From an uncultured Collinsella sp. (GTDB taxonomy: Bacteria; Actinomycetota; Coriobacteriia; Coriobacteriales; Coriobacteriaceae), in assembly GCA_900547655.1 (NCBI GenBank), contig URHQ01000078.1:1-10140 (forward strand): a stretch of DNA of 10,140 nucleotides, read 5' to 3'. The translations under genes were made by a program, and so were the position numbers. Below are positions 1 to 7,068 of the stretch, in pieces; positions within the stretch are counted from its first letter, which is position 1, and each line of letters begins with the position of its first letter. The notes beneath the pieces were generated by a model, which had not been told where the DNA came from, did not search any database, and was given only the letters and a program-made list of their open reading frames with translations.

Positions 1-54
1 TTTTTTTCAAGCAGAAGACGGCATACGAGATAGGCTCCGGTCTCGTGGGCTCGG
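1..54. other. Untrimmed Illumina P7/Nextera adapter at contig end (artefact)
   Basis: Positions 8-31 match the 24-nt Illumina P7 sequence. Positions 32-39 (aggctccg) sit where the i7 index belongs, and from memory this is Nextera XT index N720. Positions 40-54 (gtctcgtgggctcgg) match the Nextera read-2 primer stem. The seven Ts at 1-7 fit the T linker of the flow-cell oligo. The 19-bp transposon mosaic end that should follow position 54 is absent, and genomic ppdK sequence starts immediately. This is sequencing material, not biology. Confidence 0.97.
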
Positions 55-985
55 TGTTGCGGATACCGGCGACGACGTCCTCGCCTTGGGCATTAACCAA
101 AAAGTCACCGTAGAACTCCTTGGTGCCGTCGGCCGGATTGCGCGTGAAGGCAACGCCGGTCGCAGATGTCTCGCCCTTGTTGCCAAAGGCCATGGCCTGC
201 ACGTTGACGGCGGTGCCGAGTTCGTCGGAAATGCCATGCTGCTTGCGGTAGATGCAGGCGCGCTCGTTCATCCAGCTGCCAAAGACGGCCTGGATGGCAA
301 GGCGTAGCTGAAGCTCCGGGTCGTGCGGGAAGACGGGCTTGCCATCGGCGACCTCGAGCTCGGGATACAGGGCGGCATCGACGTTCTCGGAAAAGATGCC
401 CTTAAAGGTCTCGACAAGTTCCTGCAGGTCCTCGGCCGAAAGCTCGGAATCGACGCGAACGCCGGCGACCAGACGGGCCTGGGTCAGGGCGTTCTCGAAC
501 AGGTCGGCATCAACGCCCATGACGACGTTGGAAAACATCTGGATAAAGCGGCGGTAGCTATCCCAAGCAAAGCGCGGGTTTTGCGTCTGGGCAATGAGAC
601 CCTGAACGGAGTCGTCGTTGAGACCCAAGTTGAGGACCGTGTCCATCATGCCGGGCATGGAAAACGGAGCGCCCGAGCGAACCGACACGAGCAGCGGATC
701 GGAGGCGTCACCGAGCTTCTTGCCGCAGCGGGCCTCGAGGTCCGCCTCGGCAGCAACGATCTCATCGAGTGCGCCCTCGGGCCACACGTTGCCGGCACCG
801 GAGTACTCGACACAGGTCTGGCAGGTAATAGTAAAGCCACCGGGAACCGGCAGGCCGATACGGCTCATCTCGGCAAGGTTAGCGCCCTTGCCGCCAAGCA
901 CGAAGTTCATGGACTTGTCGCCCTCGGTGACACAGGTGCCCTGGGCGTCGGTTCCAAAACGGTAAACCCTCTTGCAATCGCTCAC
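47..985 (-). CDS. ppdK: Pyruvate, phosphate dikinase (PPDK), N-terminal third, cut by contig edge
   Basis: PPDK interconverts pyruvate, ATP and Pi with PEP, AMP and PPi in the cytoplasm. About 313 of an expected ~880-900 residues are present, all from the N-terminal nucleotide-binding (ATP-grasp-like) domain. Visible family motifs are GGKGANLAEM (31-40), SVRSGAPFSMPGMMDTVLN (from 101; R103 corresponds to the ATP-site Arg92 of the Clostridium symbiosum enzyme) and NAQGEDVVAGIRNTEP near the cut. The phospho-His swivelling domain and the PEP/pyruvate barrel are missing. The start is GTG at 985-983, with a strong GGAAGGGGAAG site 4 nt upstream; the next in-frame ATG is codon 26, inside conserved sequence. 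Reading frame continues without a stop through the adapter, adding about 15 false residues. The truncation is technical, so the gene is probably intact in the organism. The regulator of this enzyme is encoded immediately upstream. Family assignment is very secure. Confidence 0.96.
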
Positions 986-1060
986 GATACTTCCCCTTCC
1001 ATGCGCTCTCGCGCACGACCGTGGTAACGAATCGACCCGCCAGATGCGGGCCGTGAGGGA

Positions 1061-1089
1061 ACTATACGGCGGGTTTTGAGCGGGCTTAA
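1061..1089 (-). promoter_or_regulatory. Candidate ppdK promoter
   Basis: On the minus strand a TATAGT -10 hexamer (1061-1066, 5/6 to consensus) lies 17 bp from TTAAGC (1084-1089, only 3/6 to TTGACA). It predicts a transcription start near 1054 and a leader of about 70 nt before the GTG. The weak -35 would suit activator dependence. This is a motif match only. Confidence 0.4.
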
Positions 1090-1107
1090 GCAGAGGATGC
1101 GCGGTTT

Positions 1108-1145
1108 GGTAAACGTGCTAAAACTGGCGGTAAACGGTAGGTAAA
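1108..1145 (-). promoter_or_regulatory. Three phased TTTACC repeats upstream of ppdK (candidate operator)
   Basis: GGTAAA on the plus strand (TTTACC on the gene strand) occurs at 1108-1113, 1129-1134 and 1140-1145. The starts are 21 and 11 bp apart, so all three sit on about the same helical face. Two copies extend to CGTTTACC. They lie about 19 bp upstream of the candidate -35. The arrangement suggests binding of a regulator, whose identity I cannot tell. The rest of the 986-1234 gap holds no gene that I can see and no convincing terminator. Confidence 0.35.
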
Positions 1146-1234
1146 GGTGGTTACCTTATGAAGATACCACTGTAAGAAAGTGCAGGTCAGATGCGATATT
1201 TTTGCTAAATCGCTTTATCAAAATGCTGCTACTA

Positions 1235-2101
1235 TTAGGCTCGACGGGCGGCGCGGCGGGCACGGGCTTCTTGGATTTCCTCCAAGTGGCTAATGATCTC
1301 GGCAGCGCTTTCCTCGATGGCCTTGCCGTCGGTACGCACCACAAAGCAGCCTAGGCGCTTCATGAGGGCACGAGCTTCCTCAAGCTCGCTGTGCACGCTC
1401 TCGGGCTCGGCATAGGAGCCGGCAACGGCACGAGCGTAGTCATCGCCCAAGCGGCTATCGCGAATTTCGGAAATCACATCGACGGTCGAAATCAGGCCGA
1501 ACAGGCGCATCGGGTCGACCTCGTAAATCGACTTGGGCGGCTCCATGCCATGCGCCAGTGGGACATTGGCGACCTTATAGCCCTGATAGGCCAAATACAT
1601 CGACAGCGGCGTCTTGGACGTGCGCGATACGCCCAGCAGCACGATATCGGCACCCGACAGATCGTCGCAGCCGCGCCCGTCATCGTGCTCAACGAAATAC
1701 TCCATGGCCTCGATACGATGGAAATAGCGGTCATCGGTCTTGTGAATCACGCCCGCAACGCCCTTGGGCGGCACACCGATGAGCGACGACAGCACGGCGA
1801 GCGTCGGGCCGATCAGGTCGACCGAACGGATATGCAGCATGCCCAGGTAATCGAGCACACGGGCGCGAAGCGCCGGATCGACAATGGTGTGGAACACGGC
1901 AATATCGCGATGATCGGCATCGACGCGCGGACCCACAAACGACTTGACCTGCTCCACCGAGTTCACCTTGGGCAGGCGCAAGAGACGAAAAGCCCCTTCA
2001 TCAAATTGCCCGGACGCCGCAAGCACCACCTCACAAGCGGTATCACCGAGCGAGTCGGAGATAACGATAACGGTGGAACGAGCGGTGACCGGGCAATCCA
2101 T
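1235..2101 (-). CDS. PPDK regulatory protein (bifunctional kinase / Pi-dependent phosphorylase)
   Basis: Member of the DUF299/PSRP family (maize PDRP1, E. coli PpsR, B. subtilis YqfL). These enzymes inactivate PPDK or PEP synthase by ADP-dependent phosphorylation of an active-site Thr and reactivate it by Pi-dependent dephosphorylation. The protein has 288 residues, usual for the family (~270-290). Visible features are the N-terminal VIVISDSLGDT (11-21), the conserved HTIVDP (71-76) and the P-loop GVSRTSKT (157-164), followed by the PLSMYLAYQGYKVANVPL segment. The start is ATG at 2101 with AAAAGGAG (2108-2115) spaced 6 nt away. It lies 34 nt after glyS and upstream of ppdK, so target and regulator are neighbours. 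An equivalent gene also lies near glyQS in Bacillus. The Arg/Ala-rich C-terminal tail (EARARRAARRA) is probably disordered. The alternative, a PEP synthase regulator, is unlikely given the adjacent ppdK. Confidence 0.95.
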   Translation of the reverse strand: MDCPVTARSTVIVISDSLGDTACEVVLAASGQFDEGAFRLLRLPKVNSVEQVKSFVGPRVDADHRDIAVFHTIVDPALRARVLDYLGMLHIRSVDLIGPTLAVLSSLIGVPPKGVAGVIHKTDDRYFHRIEAMEYFVEHDDGRGCDDLSGADIVLLGVSRTSKTPLSMYLAYQGYKVANVPLAHGMEPPKSIYEVDPMRLFGLISTVDVISEIRDSRLGDDYARAVAGSYAEPESVHSELEEARALMKRLGCFVVRTDGKAIEESAAEIISHLEEIQEARARRAARRA

Positions 2102-2114
2102 GCGGGGCTCCTTT

Positions 2115-2128
2115 TGCGCTTATGCGCA
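2115..2128 (-). repeat. Small hairpin between glyS and the PPDK regulator
   Basis: The gene strand reads TGCGC-ATAA-GCGCA, a perfect 5-bp stem with a 4-nt loop. It sits in the 34-nt gap, and its last base begins the AAAAGGAG ribosome site. It has no T tract, so it is not a terminator. It might affect processing or ribosome access; the function is unknown. Confidence 0.5.
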
Positions 2129-2135
2129 GGCTAGC

Positions 2136-4232
2136 TTACTTTTTGCGGGCAAGCTCACCGATGTTGGCGATGCCGGAGAAAACGGCCTCGAAACGGTTGA
2201 GCAGCTTAAGGCGATTATCGCGGAGCCGTTCATCCTTGTCCATGACCATAACCTCGTCAAAGAAACGGTCGATGGGGGCACGCAGGGCGGCCAGGGCGGC
2301 AAACGCGGCAGGATAATCCTCGGCGGCGAGAGCGGCATCGACAGCGGTCTGAGCGGCCTCGGAGGCATCGGCAAGCGCGAGCTCGGCCTCGCCCATCAGG
2401 CTGCGGTCATACTCCACACCCAGCTCGGACTTGGAGATGTGCGCGGCGCGGGCATAGGCAGTAGCCAGGTTGTCGAAGGTCTCGGCATCGTTCTTGCGGG
2501 CCTCGTCGAGCGCGGCGCAGCGGGCGAAGAAGACGGACGGAGCGATGATGTGCACCGCGGAGACGGCAGCGACGGTATCGGCCGGGATCTTCTCGTCGCG
2601 GGCCATGCTCACCAGACGACCGTGGAAGAAGTCACGGACCTGCTGGGCGACCTCGGTGGCGTCGAACTCAATGCCCTGCTCGCTATAGAGCTCGAGCGCA
2701 AAGTCGATGAGCGACGTGGGGTCGATCGGCAGACGGTCGCGCAGGATGTTGATGATGCCGATGGCGGCACGACGCAGCGCGTAAGGGTCGGAAGAGCCGG
2801 TCGGGGGCTCGCCGATGGCAAAGATGCCGGCAATGGTATCGAGCTTGTCGGCGCAGGCCACGATGCAGCCAGCGGTGCCCTCGGGCAGCTCGTCGCCGGC
2901 AAAGCGGGGACGATAGTGATCGCGGATGGCGTGGGCGACCTCGTCGTTCTCCCCCATTGCGGAGGCATAATAACCGCCCATCACGCCCTGCTGGCTCGTG
3001 AACTCGACGACGGCGTTGGACACCAGGTCGGCCTTGCACAGGTGAGCGGCGCGAGCAGCGTCGGCGGCAAGATGGGCACCCAGGTGAGCCTCGCGGGCAA
3101 TAGCGAGCGCGAGCTGCTCAATACGCTCGGACTTGGCGAGCACGCTGCCGAGCTTCTCCTGAAAGGCGACCTTGGCCAGGCGCTCACGGAACTCGTCAAG
3201 GGAGATCTTCAGATCCTCCTCGTAGAAGAACTTGGCGTCGTCCAGGCGGGCGCGCACGACGCGCTCGTTGCCGTCGATCACGCGCTCGGCATTCTCGGGC
3301 TTGCTGTTGGAAACGACCACGAACTCACGCGTCAGCTTGCCCTCGCCGTCATAAATCGGGAAGTAGCGCTGGTTGGTGAGCATAGACTCACAGATGATCT
3401 CGTGCGGGACCTTGAGGAACTCCTCATCGAAGGTACCGACGAGCACCGTCGGCCACTCGCAGAGGTTGATGACCTCCTCAAAGACCTTCTTGGGCGTATC
3501 GACGTGGCAGCCAGGACGGGCAGCCTCGACCTCGGCGATACCGGCAAGGATGGCCTCGCGACGGCGCTCGGCGGAGAGCACGCCGGCATCCTCGAGCACC
3601 TGCTCGTAGACGTCGGGGCTGGCGACCACATGGTCACCGGGGCCCAGGACGCGATGACCGCGCGTGGTGTTGCCGCTCGTCACGTCGGCAAACGACACGG
3701 GCACGACGTCCTCGCCCAAAAGGCAGCAGATCCAGCGAACCGGACGCACGAACGTGGCGTGCTCGTGGCCCCAGCGCTGACTACGGTAGTTGGGCCACTG
3801 CAGGCCGGCGATGGTCTTCTCGCACAGGGCCGTCAGGATCGGGGTGGCCGGGGCGGAAGGAATGTTCTTCTCGGCAAAGACGTACTCACGGCCGTCGGTA
3901 TCCTCGCGACGGGCCAGATCCTCGGCAGCCACACCGCACTTGCGGGCGAAGCCCTGGGCGGCCTTGGTGGCGTTACCGTCAGCGTCGAAGGCGATGTTGG
4001 CCGCGGGGCCACGCTTGACCTCGTGAACCTCATCGGTCGCGGTGGCGACGTCGGCAACGAGCGCAGCCAGGCGACGCGGGCTCGAGATCACGCGGACCTC
4101 GCCGTGGGCCAGACCGGCCTCGTCGAGACCCCTGGCGATCATGGTGCCAAGCTGCTTGACGGCATTGTTCAACGGTGCAGAGGGCATTTCCTCCGTACCG
4201 ATCTCAAACAGGAAATCCTTAGCGTCTGCCAT
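2136..4232 (-). CDS. glyS: Glycine--tRNA ligase, beta subunit
   Basis: Beta chain of the split bacterial glycyl-tRNA synthetase. With the alpha chain it charges tRNA-Gly; the beta chain mainly supplies tRNA recognition. The protein has 698 residues, against about 690 in E. coli. Recognisable blocks are the N-terminal FLFEIGTEEMPSAPL (7-21), the FVRPVRWI and TTRGHRVLGPG segments of the first third, the HD-like region with LCKADLVSNAVVEF and QQGVMGGYYA near mid-protein, then SSDPYALRRAAIGIINIL. A helical C-terminal anticodon-binding region ends at KK. The ATG is 3 nt after the glyQ stop, and its ribosome site must lie in the final glyQ codons (GAGGTGG), so the two subunits are probably translationally coupled, as expected for a complex with fixed stoichiometry. 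The first residues match the family's usual start. Nothing is broken. Confidence 0.98.
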   Translation of the reverse strand: MADAKDFLFEIGTEEMPSAPLNNAVKQLGTMIARGLDEAGLAHGEVRVISSPRRLAALVADVATATDEVHEVKRGPAANIAFDADGNATKAAQGFARKCGVAAEDLARREDTDGREYVFAEKNIPSAPATPILTALCEKTIAGLQWPNYRSQRWGHEHATFVRPVRWICCLLGEDVVPVSFADVTSGNTTRGHRVLGPGDHVVASPDVYEQVLEDAGVLSAERRREAILAGIAEVEAARPGCHVDTPKKVFEEVINLCEWPTVLVGTFDEEFLKVPHEIICESMLTNQRYFPIYDGEGKLTREFVVVSNSKPENAERVIDGNERVVRARLDDAKFFYEEDLKISLDEFRERLAKVAFQEKLGSVLAKSERIEQLALAIAREAHLGAHLAADAARAAHLCKADLVSNAVVEFTSQQGVMGGYYASAMGENDEVAHAIRDHYRPRFAGDELPEGTAGCIVACADKLDTIAGIFAIGEPPTGSSDPYALRRAAIGIINILRDRLPIDPTSLIDFALELYSEQGIEFDATEVAQQVRDFFHGRLVSMARDEKIPADTVAAVSAVHIIAPSVFFARCAALDEARKNDAETFDNLATAYARAAHISKSELGVEYDRSLMGEAELALADASEAAQTAVDAALAAEDYPAAFAALAALRAPIDRFFDEVMVMDKDERLRDNRLKLLNRFEAVFSGIANIGELARKK

Positions 4233-4235
4233 GGC

Positions 4236-5147
4236 TTACGCCACCTCGCCTTCCTGGTCGGCATTCTCGTTGACTCCGGCGACCTCGGCCATATAGGCCT
4301 CGCAGCACGCCTTGGCGACGGCGCGGACGCGCAGGATGTAGTTGGCACGCTCGACCGCGGACAGCGCGCCGCGGGCATCGAGCAGATTGAAAGCGTGGCT
4401 GCACTTCATAACGCAGTCGTATGCGGGCAGCGGCAGCTTGCGCTCCAGGCAGGAATGGCACTCGGCCTCGTAGTCGTCAAACTTCTGACGCATCATATCG
4501 ACGTTGGCGACCTCAAAGTTGTAGGCACTAAACTCGCGCTCGTTCTCCAGGAACACGTCGCCATAGGTCATGGGCGTGCCGTCGGGCAGGTAGCTCCACA
4601 CCAGGTCGTAGACCGAGTTGACGCCCTGGGCGTACATGGCGATGCGCTCCAGGCCATAGGTGATCTCGACGGGCACGGGGTCAACCTCAATACCGCCCAC
4701 CTGCTGGAAGTACGTAAACTGCGTGACCTCCATGCCGTTGAGCCAGACCTCCCAGCCAAGACCCCAGGCGCCGAGCGTCGGGCTCTCCCAGTCGTCCTCG
4801 ACAAAGCGGACGTCATGGTCGTTGGGGTCCAGACCGATAGCGGCAAGAGACCCCAGGTAGAGCTCCTGGGCGTTGACCGGCGAGGGCTTGATGAGCACTT
4901 GGAACTGATAATAGTGCTGCATGCGGTTGGGGTTCTCGCCGTAGCGGCCGTCAGCGGGACGGCGGCAGGGCTGTGCATAGCAGGTGCGCCACTCGGCAGG
5001 ACCGAGCGAGCGCAGCGTGGTCGCGGTATGGAAGGTACCGGCACCGACCTCGGAGTCATAGGGCTGCATAATGACGCAGCCCTGCTCGCCCCAGTACTGC
5101 TGGAGGCGCAGGATGATGTCTTGGAAGGAAAGCGATGAAGCGTTCAT
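4236..5147 (-). CDS. glyQ: Glycine--tRNA ligase, alpha subunit
   Basis: Catalytic alpha chain of the split glycyl-tRNA synthetase (class II), forming glycyl-adenylate and transferring glycine to tRNA-Gly together with GlyS. It has 303 residues, the same as the E. coli protein as I recall it. The family's N-terminal signature is present (LRLQQYWGEQGCVIMQPYD, 13-31). Motif-2 sequence includes CYAQPCRRPADGRYGENPNR (56-75) and motif-3 sequence includes ITYGLERI (162-169). The short acidic tail (NENADQEGEVA) is variable in the family. The ATG at 5147 is preceded by GAGGGG about 11 nt away and AGAGG very close, so the ribosome site is not textbook. The gap to lepB is 59 nt, too short for a T-box riboswitch, and none is visible. 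It has TATAGT at 5194-5199 without a good -35. Single-chain glycyl-tRNA synthetase is ruled out by the separate glyS. Confidence 0.98.
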   Translation of the reverse strand: MNASSLSFQDIILRLQQYWGEQGCVIMQPYDSEVGAGTFHTATTLRSLGPAEWRTCYAQPCRRPADGRYGENPNRMQHYYQFQVLIKPSPVNAQELYLGSLAAIGLDPNDHDVRFVEDDWESPTLGAWGLGWEVWLNGMEVTQFTYFQQVGGIEVDPVPVEITYGLERIAMYAQGVNSVYDLVWSYLPDGTPMTYGDVFLENEREFSAYNFEVANVDMMRQKFDDYEAECHSCLERKLPLPAYDCVMKCSHAFNLLDARGALSAVERANYILRVRAVAKACCEAYMAEVAGVNENADQEGEVA

Positions 5148-5206
5148 GCCTCTAATATCCCCTCGTCGAAACGATTACACGGTTAGGTACTGTACTATAG
5201 CGGTTT

Positions 5207-5770
5207 TTAGTCGATAGCGCCGATACGGTTGAGCGGCCAGTAGCGCACAAGCGCCACGGCGATCAAATCAGAGCGATCAACGGGACCAAAGTAGCGCGAG
5301 TCAGCAGAGTTTTCGCGGTTGTCGCCCATCACCCACACGCACCCGTCGGGAACGGTGTAGGGATAGCTTACCTGAGCGCCGGGAGCCTGGACCGAAAGCG
5401 GCCAGCTCATACCGGTCGTATAGTCCTCATCGAGCGCCTGGCCGTCAACGACGACCTTGCCATCCCGCAGGTCGACCGTCTGGCCGGCCGTGGCGATGAC
5501 GCGCTTTACCAGCACGTCATGCTCGGATGTGGCATCGGGGTTGTGGAACACCACGATATCGCCCTGCTTGACGGGCTGCCCGAGCTCGAGGCTGACCTTT
5601 TGCGCCAGGATCTGGTCGCCGATTTCGATCGTGGACTCCATGGAACCGGTAGGCACCACAAAGGGCTCGATCGCAAACGAGCGAATCAAGAAGGTGGCAA
5701 CCAGTGCAATCGCGACGACCACGATCCACTCAAAGGCGCCCCTCAGGGCAGAATGCTGCGATGGAACCAT
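5207..5770 (-). CDS. lepB: Signal peptidase I (LepB)
   Basis: Membrane-bound serine protease with a Ser/Lys dyad that removes signal peptides from exported preproteins. The N-terminus is a short cytoplasmic piece, then one membrane segment (FEWIVVVAIALVATFLIRSF), so the catalytic domain faces outside. Box B holds PTGSMEST with the nucleophile Ser43, box D holds KRVIA with Lys89, and box E reads GDNRENSADSRYFGPV. I chose ATG at 5770 (187 residues). GAGGAG at 5776-5781 lies 5 nt before it, whereas the in-frame GTG at 5776 would overlap that site and have no spacing. The gene begins 2 nt after the trmD stop, so it is probably coupled to trmD. Size and motifs fit the short Gram-positive type. All catalytic residues are intact. 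Confidence 0.96.
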   Translation of the reverse strand: MVPSQHSALRGAFEWIVVVAIALVATFLIRSFAIEPFVVPTGSMESTIEIGDQILAQKVSLELGQPVKQGDIVVFHNPDATSEHDVLVKRVIATAGQTVDLRDGKVVVDGQALDEDYTTGMSWPLSVQAPGAQVSYPYTVPDGCVWVMGDNRENSADSRYFGPVDRSDLIAVALVRYWPLNRIGAID

Positions 5771-5772
5771 TC

Positions 5773-6531
5773 TCACTCCTCGCTCTGCGAATAGGAAGCG
5801 TCCAGAATCTCCTGCGCGTACGCACGCTCCTGGGGCGTAAGGCGCGCCGTCTCGATTAGATCGGGACGCCAGCGACAGGTGCGCTCGATGGCATTCTTGC
5901 GACGCCAGGCATCGACCTTAGCATGATCGCCACTCACAAGCACTGGAGGCACGCCCTCGCCATTGAACTCGGCGGGGCGGGTATACTGCGCGTACTCGAG
6001 CAGGCCACCGTCCTCGGCGGTGGAGAAGGACTCGTCCACGTTACTCATCTCGTCGCCCAAGGCTCCGGGAATGAGCCGTACGACGGCATCGGCCACGACC
6101 ATAGCGGGCAGCTCGCCGCCCGTGAGCACGTAGTCGCCGATCGACAGACGCTCATCGGCATACGCATATGCGCGCTCGTCGACGCCCTCGTAACGGCTGC
6201 ACACAAACAGCAGGCGCTCGCTTTTGAGCAGGCGCTCGGCCACATGCTGCGTAAAGGGCTCGCCACAGGGGGTGAAGAACACCACGGTGGGCTTGGGACC
6301 CTCGGAGCTGATGGCCTCGATTGCCTCGGCAATGGGCTCGACCTTCATGAGCATGCCCTGCCCGCCGCCATACGGCTCGTCATCGACGGTGCGATGGCGG
6401 TCGTGCGTCCAGTCACGCAGGTTATACGCCTTAAAATCAAAAAGGCCGGCCTTGCGGGCGCGGCCCAAAATCGACGTGGACATGACGGGCTCAAACATCT
6501 CGGGAAAGACCGAAAGGGTCTCTATCAGCAT
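5773..6531 (-). CDS. trmD: tRNA (guanine-N1)-methyltransferase TrmD
   Basis: Uses S-adenosylmethionine to form m1G37 next to the anticodon of tRNAs, preventing +1 frameshifts; essential in most bacteria. The protein has 252 residues, usual for the family. Diagnostic segments are the N-terminal ETLSVFPEMFEPVMSTSILGR, DDEPYGGGQGM (50-60), the trefoil-knot SAM site SRYEGVDER (112-120) with SIGDYVLTGGE (130-140), and RLIPGALGDE followed by the flexible NVDESF stretch carrying the expected catalytic Asp. The C-terminal domain contains RPAEFNGEGVPPVLVSGDHA. The start is ATG at 6531, with GGAGG directly after the rimM stop and 5 nt of spacing. Its last two codons (GAG GAG) double as the ribosome site for lepB. 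No rplS follows it, although that gene is its common neighbour. Confidence 0.98.
   Translation of the reverse strand: MLIETLSVFPEMFEPVMSTSILGRARKAGLFDFKAYNLRDWTHDRHRTVDDEPYGGGQGMLMKVEPIAEAIEAISSEGPKPTVVFFTPCGEPFTQHVAERLLKSERLLFVCSRYEGVDERAYAYADERLSIGDYVLTGGELPAMVVADAVVRLIPGALGDEMSNVDESFSTAEDGGLLEYAQYTRPAEFNGEGVPPVLVSGDHAKVDAWRRKNAIERTCRWRPDLIETARLTPQERAYAQEILDASYSQSEE
5776..5781 (-). promoter_or_regulatory. Ribosome binding site that decides the lepB start
   Basis: GAGGAG formed by the last two Glu codons of trmD, 5 nt before ATG 5770. It favours that ATG over the overlapping GTG at 5776. Confidence 0.75.
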
Positions 6532-6541
6532 GCTGTCCTCC

Positions 6542-7063
6542 CTACTTGTCCATATCGATCAAGCCGTCCATAACGTGGACGGAAATTGCTCCTGTGTCGG
6601 GAAGATCGAGCACAACCTGCTCGATCACGGGAATCAGTACCTCGCCGTACCGATCACCCTCGACAACCCAAACATCGTTGGCGGGCGTCGACATGATCTC
6701 GACGATCGTGCCGAGCGAACCAAAGCGCTCGTCGACCACCTCGCGACCCATGAGGTCGGTATAGGCAGCGTCGAGCGAATCGAGCTCAAAATCGTCACGA
6801 TTTGCCAGCACGTAGCATCCCGTGATGCCCTCGGCGGCCGTCAAGTCGTCAATGCCCTCAAACGAGACCAGATCGCCATCGCCCGTATCGGTGACGGACA
6901 CGACCGTGCAAAAGCGGTCGCGCTTGAGCGCCGGCGGCGTCAGGGCGACGCGCATACCCGGCTCTAATACAGAAGGAAGCCCCCGCAGCGGCTGCGCGAG
7001 GACCTCCCCCTTCCTTCCGTGCGGCTTGACAACACGGGCGATGTTTTTGTACTGGGACCTCAA
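6542..7063 (-). CDS. rimM: Ribosome maturation factor RimM (16S rRNA processing)
   Basis: RimM binds the 30S head (via uS19) and promotes late small-subunit assembly. The protein has 173 residues. The N-terminal RimM beta-barrel carries the signature IARVVKPHGRKGEV (8-21), and the C-terminal PRC-barrel region contains NDVWVVEGDRYGEVLIPVIEQVV. The start must be TTG at 7063-7061. No ATG or GTG lies nearby that would keep the conserved VVKPHG segment, and the frame has a TAG 21 nt upstream with no other usual initiation codon between. The ribosome site is poor (AGGA only 2 nt away). The TTG lies in the loop of a GGACC/GGTCC hairpin, so expression may depend on ribosomes arriving from the gene upstream, which ends 4 nt before. 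It is followed after 10 nt by trmD, the usual rimM-trmD order. Confidence 0.95.
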   Translation of the reverse strand: MRSQYKNIARVVKPHGRKGEVLAQPLRGLPSVLEPGMRVALTPPALKRDRFCTVVSVTDTGDGDLVSFEGIDDLTAAEGITGCYVLANRDDFELDSLDAAYTDLMGREVVDERFGSLGTIVEIMSTPANDVWVVEGDRYGEVLIPVIEQVVLDLPDTGAISVHVMDGLIDMDK

Positions 7064-7068
7064 GGTCC
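7055..7068 (-). promoter_or_regulatory. Palindrome holding the rimM TTG start in its loop
   Basis: The gene strand reads GGACC-TTGA-GGTCC, a 5-bp stem whose 4-nt loop contains the whole TTG start codon. It begins on the last base of the preceding gene's TAG stop. In mRNA it could hide the weak ribosome site unless upstream translation opens it. Confidence 0.5.

Noticed and set aside
323..1027. Plus-strand open frame antisense to ppdK
   Set aside because: It is a shadow of the well-supported ppdK, and has neither a ribosome site nor recognisable domains.
1140..1155. Hairpin GGTAA/TTACC as terminator of the PPDK regulator
   Set aside because: It has only 5 AT-containing pairs and no T run on the gene strand; it overlaps the TTTACC repeats, which explain it better.
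1391..2134. Plus-strand open frame antisense to the PPDK regulator
   Set aside because: It is a mirror of a confident gene, with His/Arg/Gly-rich composition and no known motif.
1944..5138. A 1064-codon open frame on the plus strand, antisense to glyS and glyQ
   Set aside because: It overlaps two unmistakable genes on the other strand. Long antisense frames are expected in GC-rich genes with strong third-position bias, and its translation resembles no protein I know and has low-complexity Gly/Leu/Asp/Val content.
5187..5199. Promoter for glyQ: TATAGT at 5194-5199 and the palindrome GTACTGTAC
   Set aside because: No -35 hexamer occurs at 16-18 bp and there is no extended -10. A transcription start here is possible but too weak to call.
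5148..5206. Glycine T-box riboswitch upstream of glyQS
   Set aside because: The gap is only 59 nt, and I see no T-box sequence, specifier stem or terminator.
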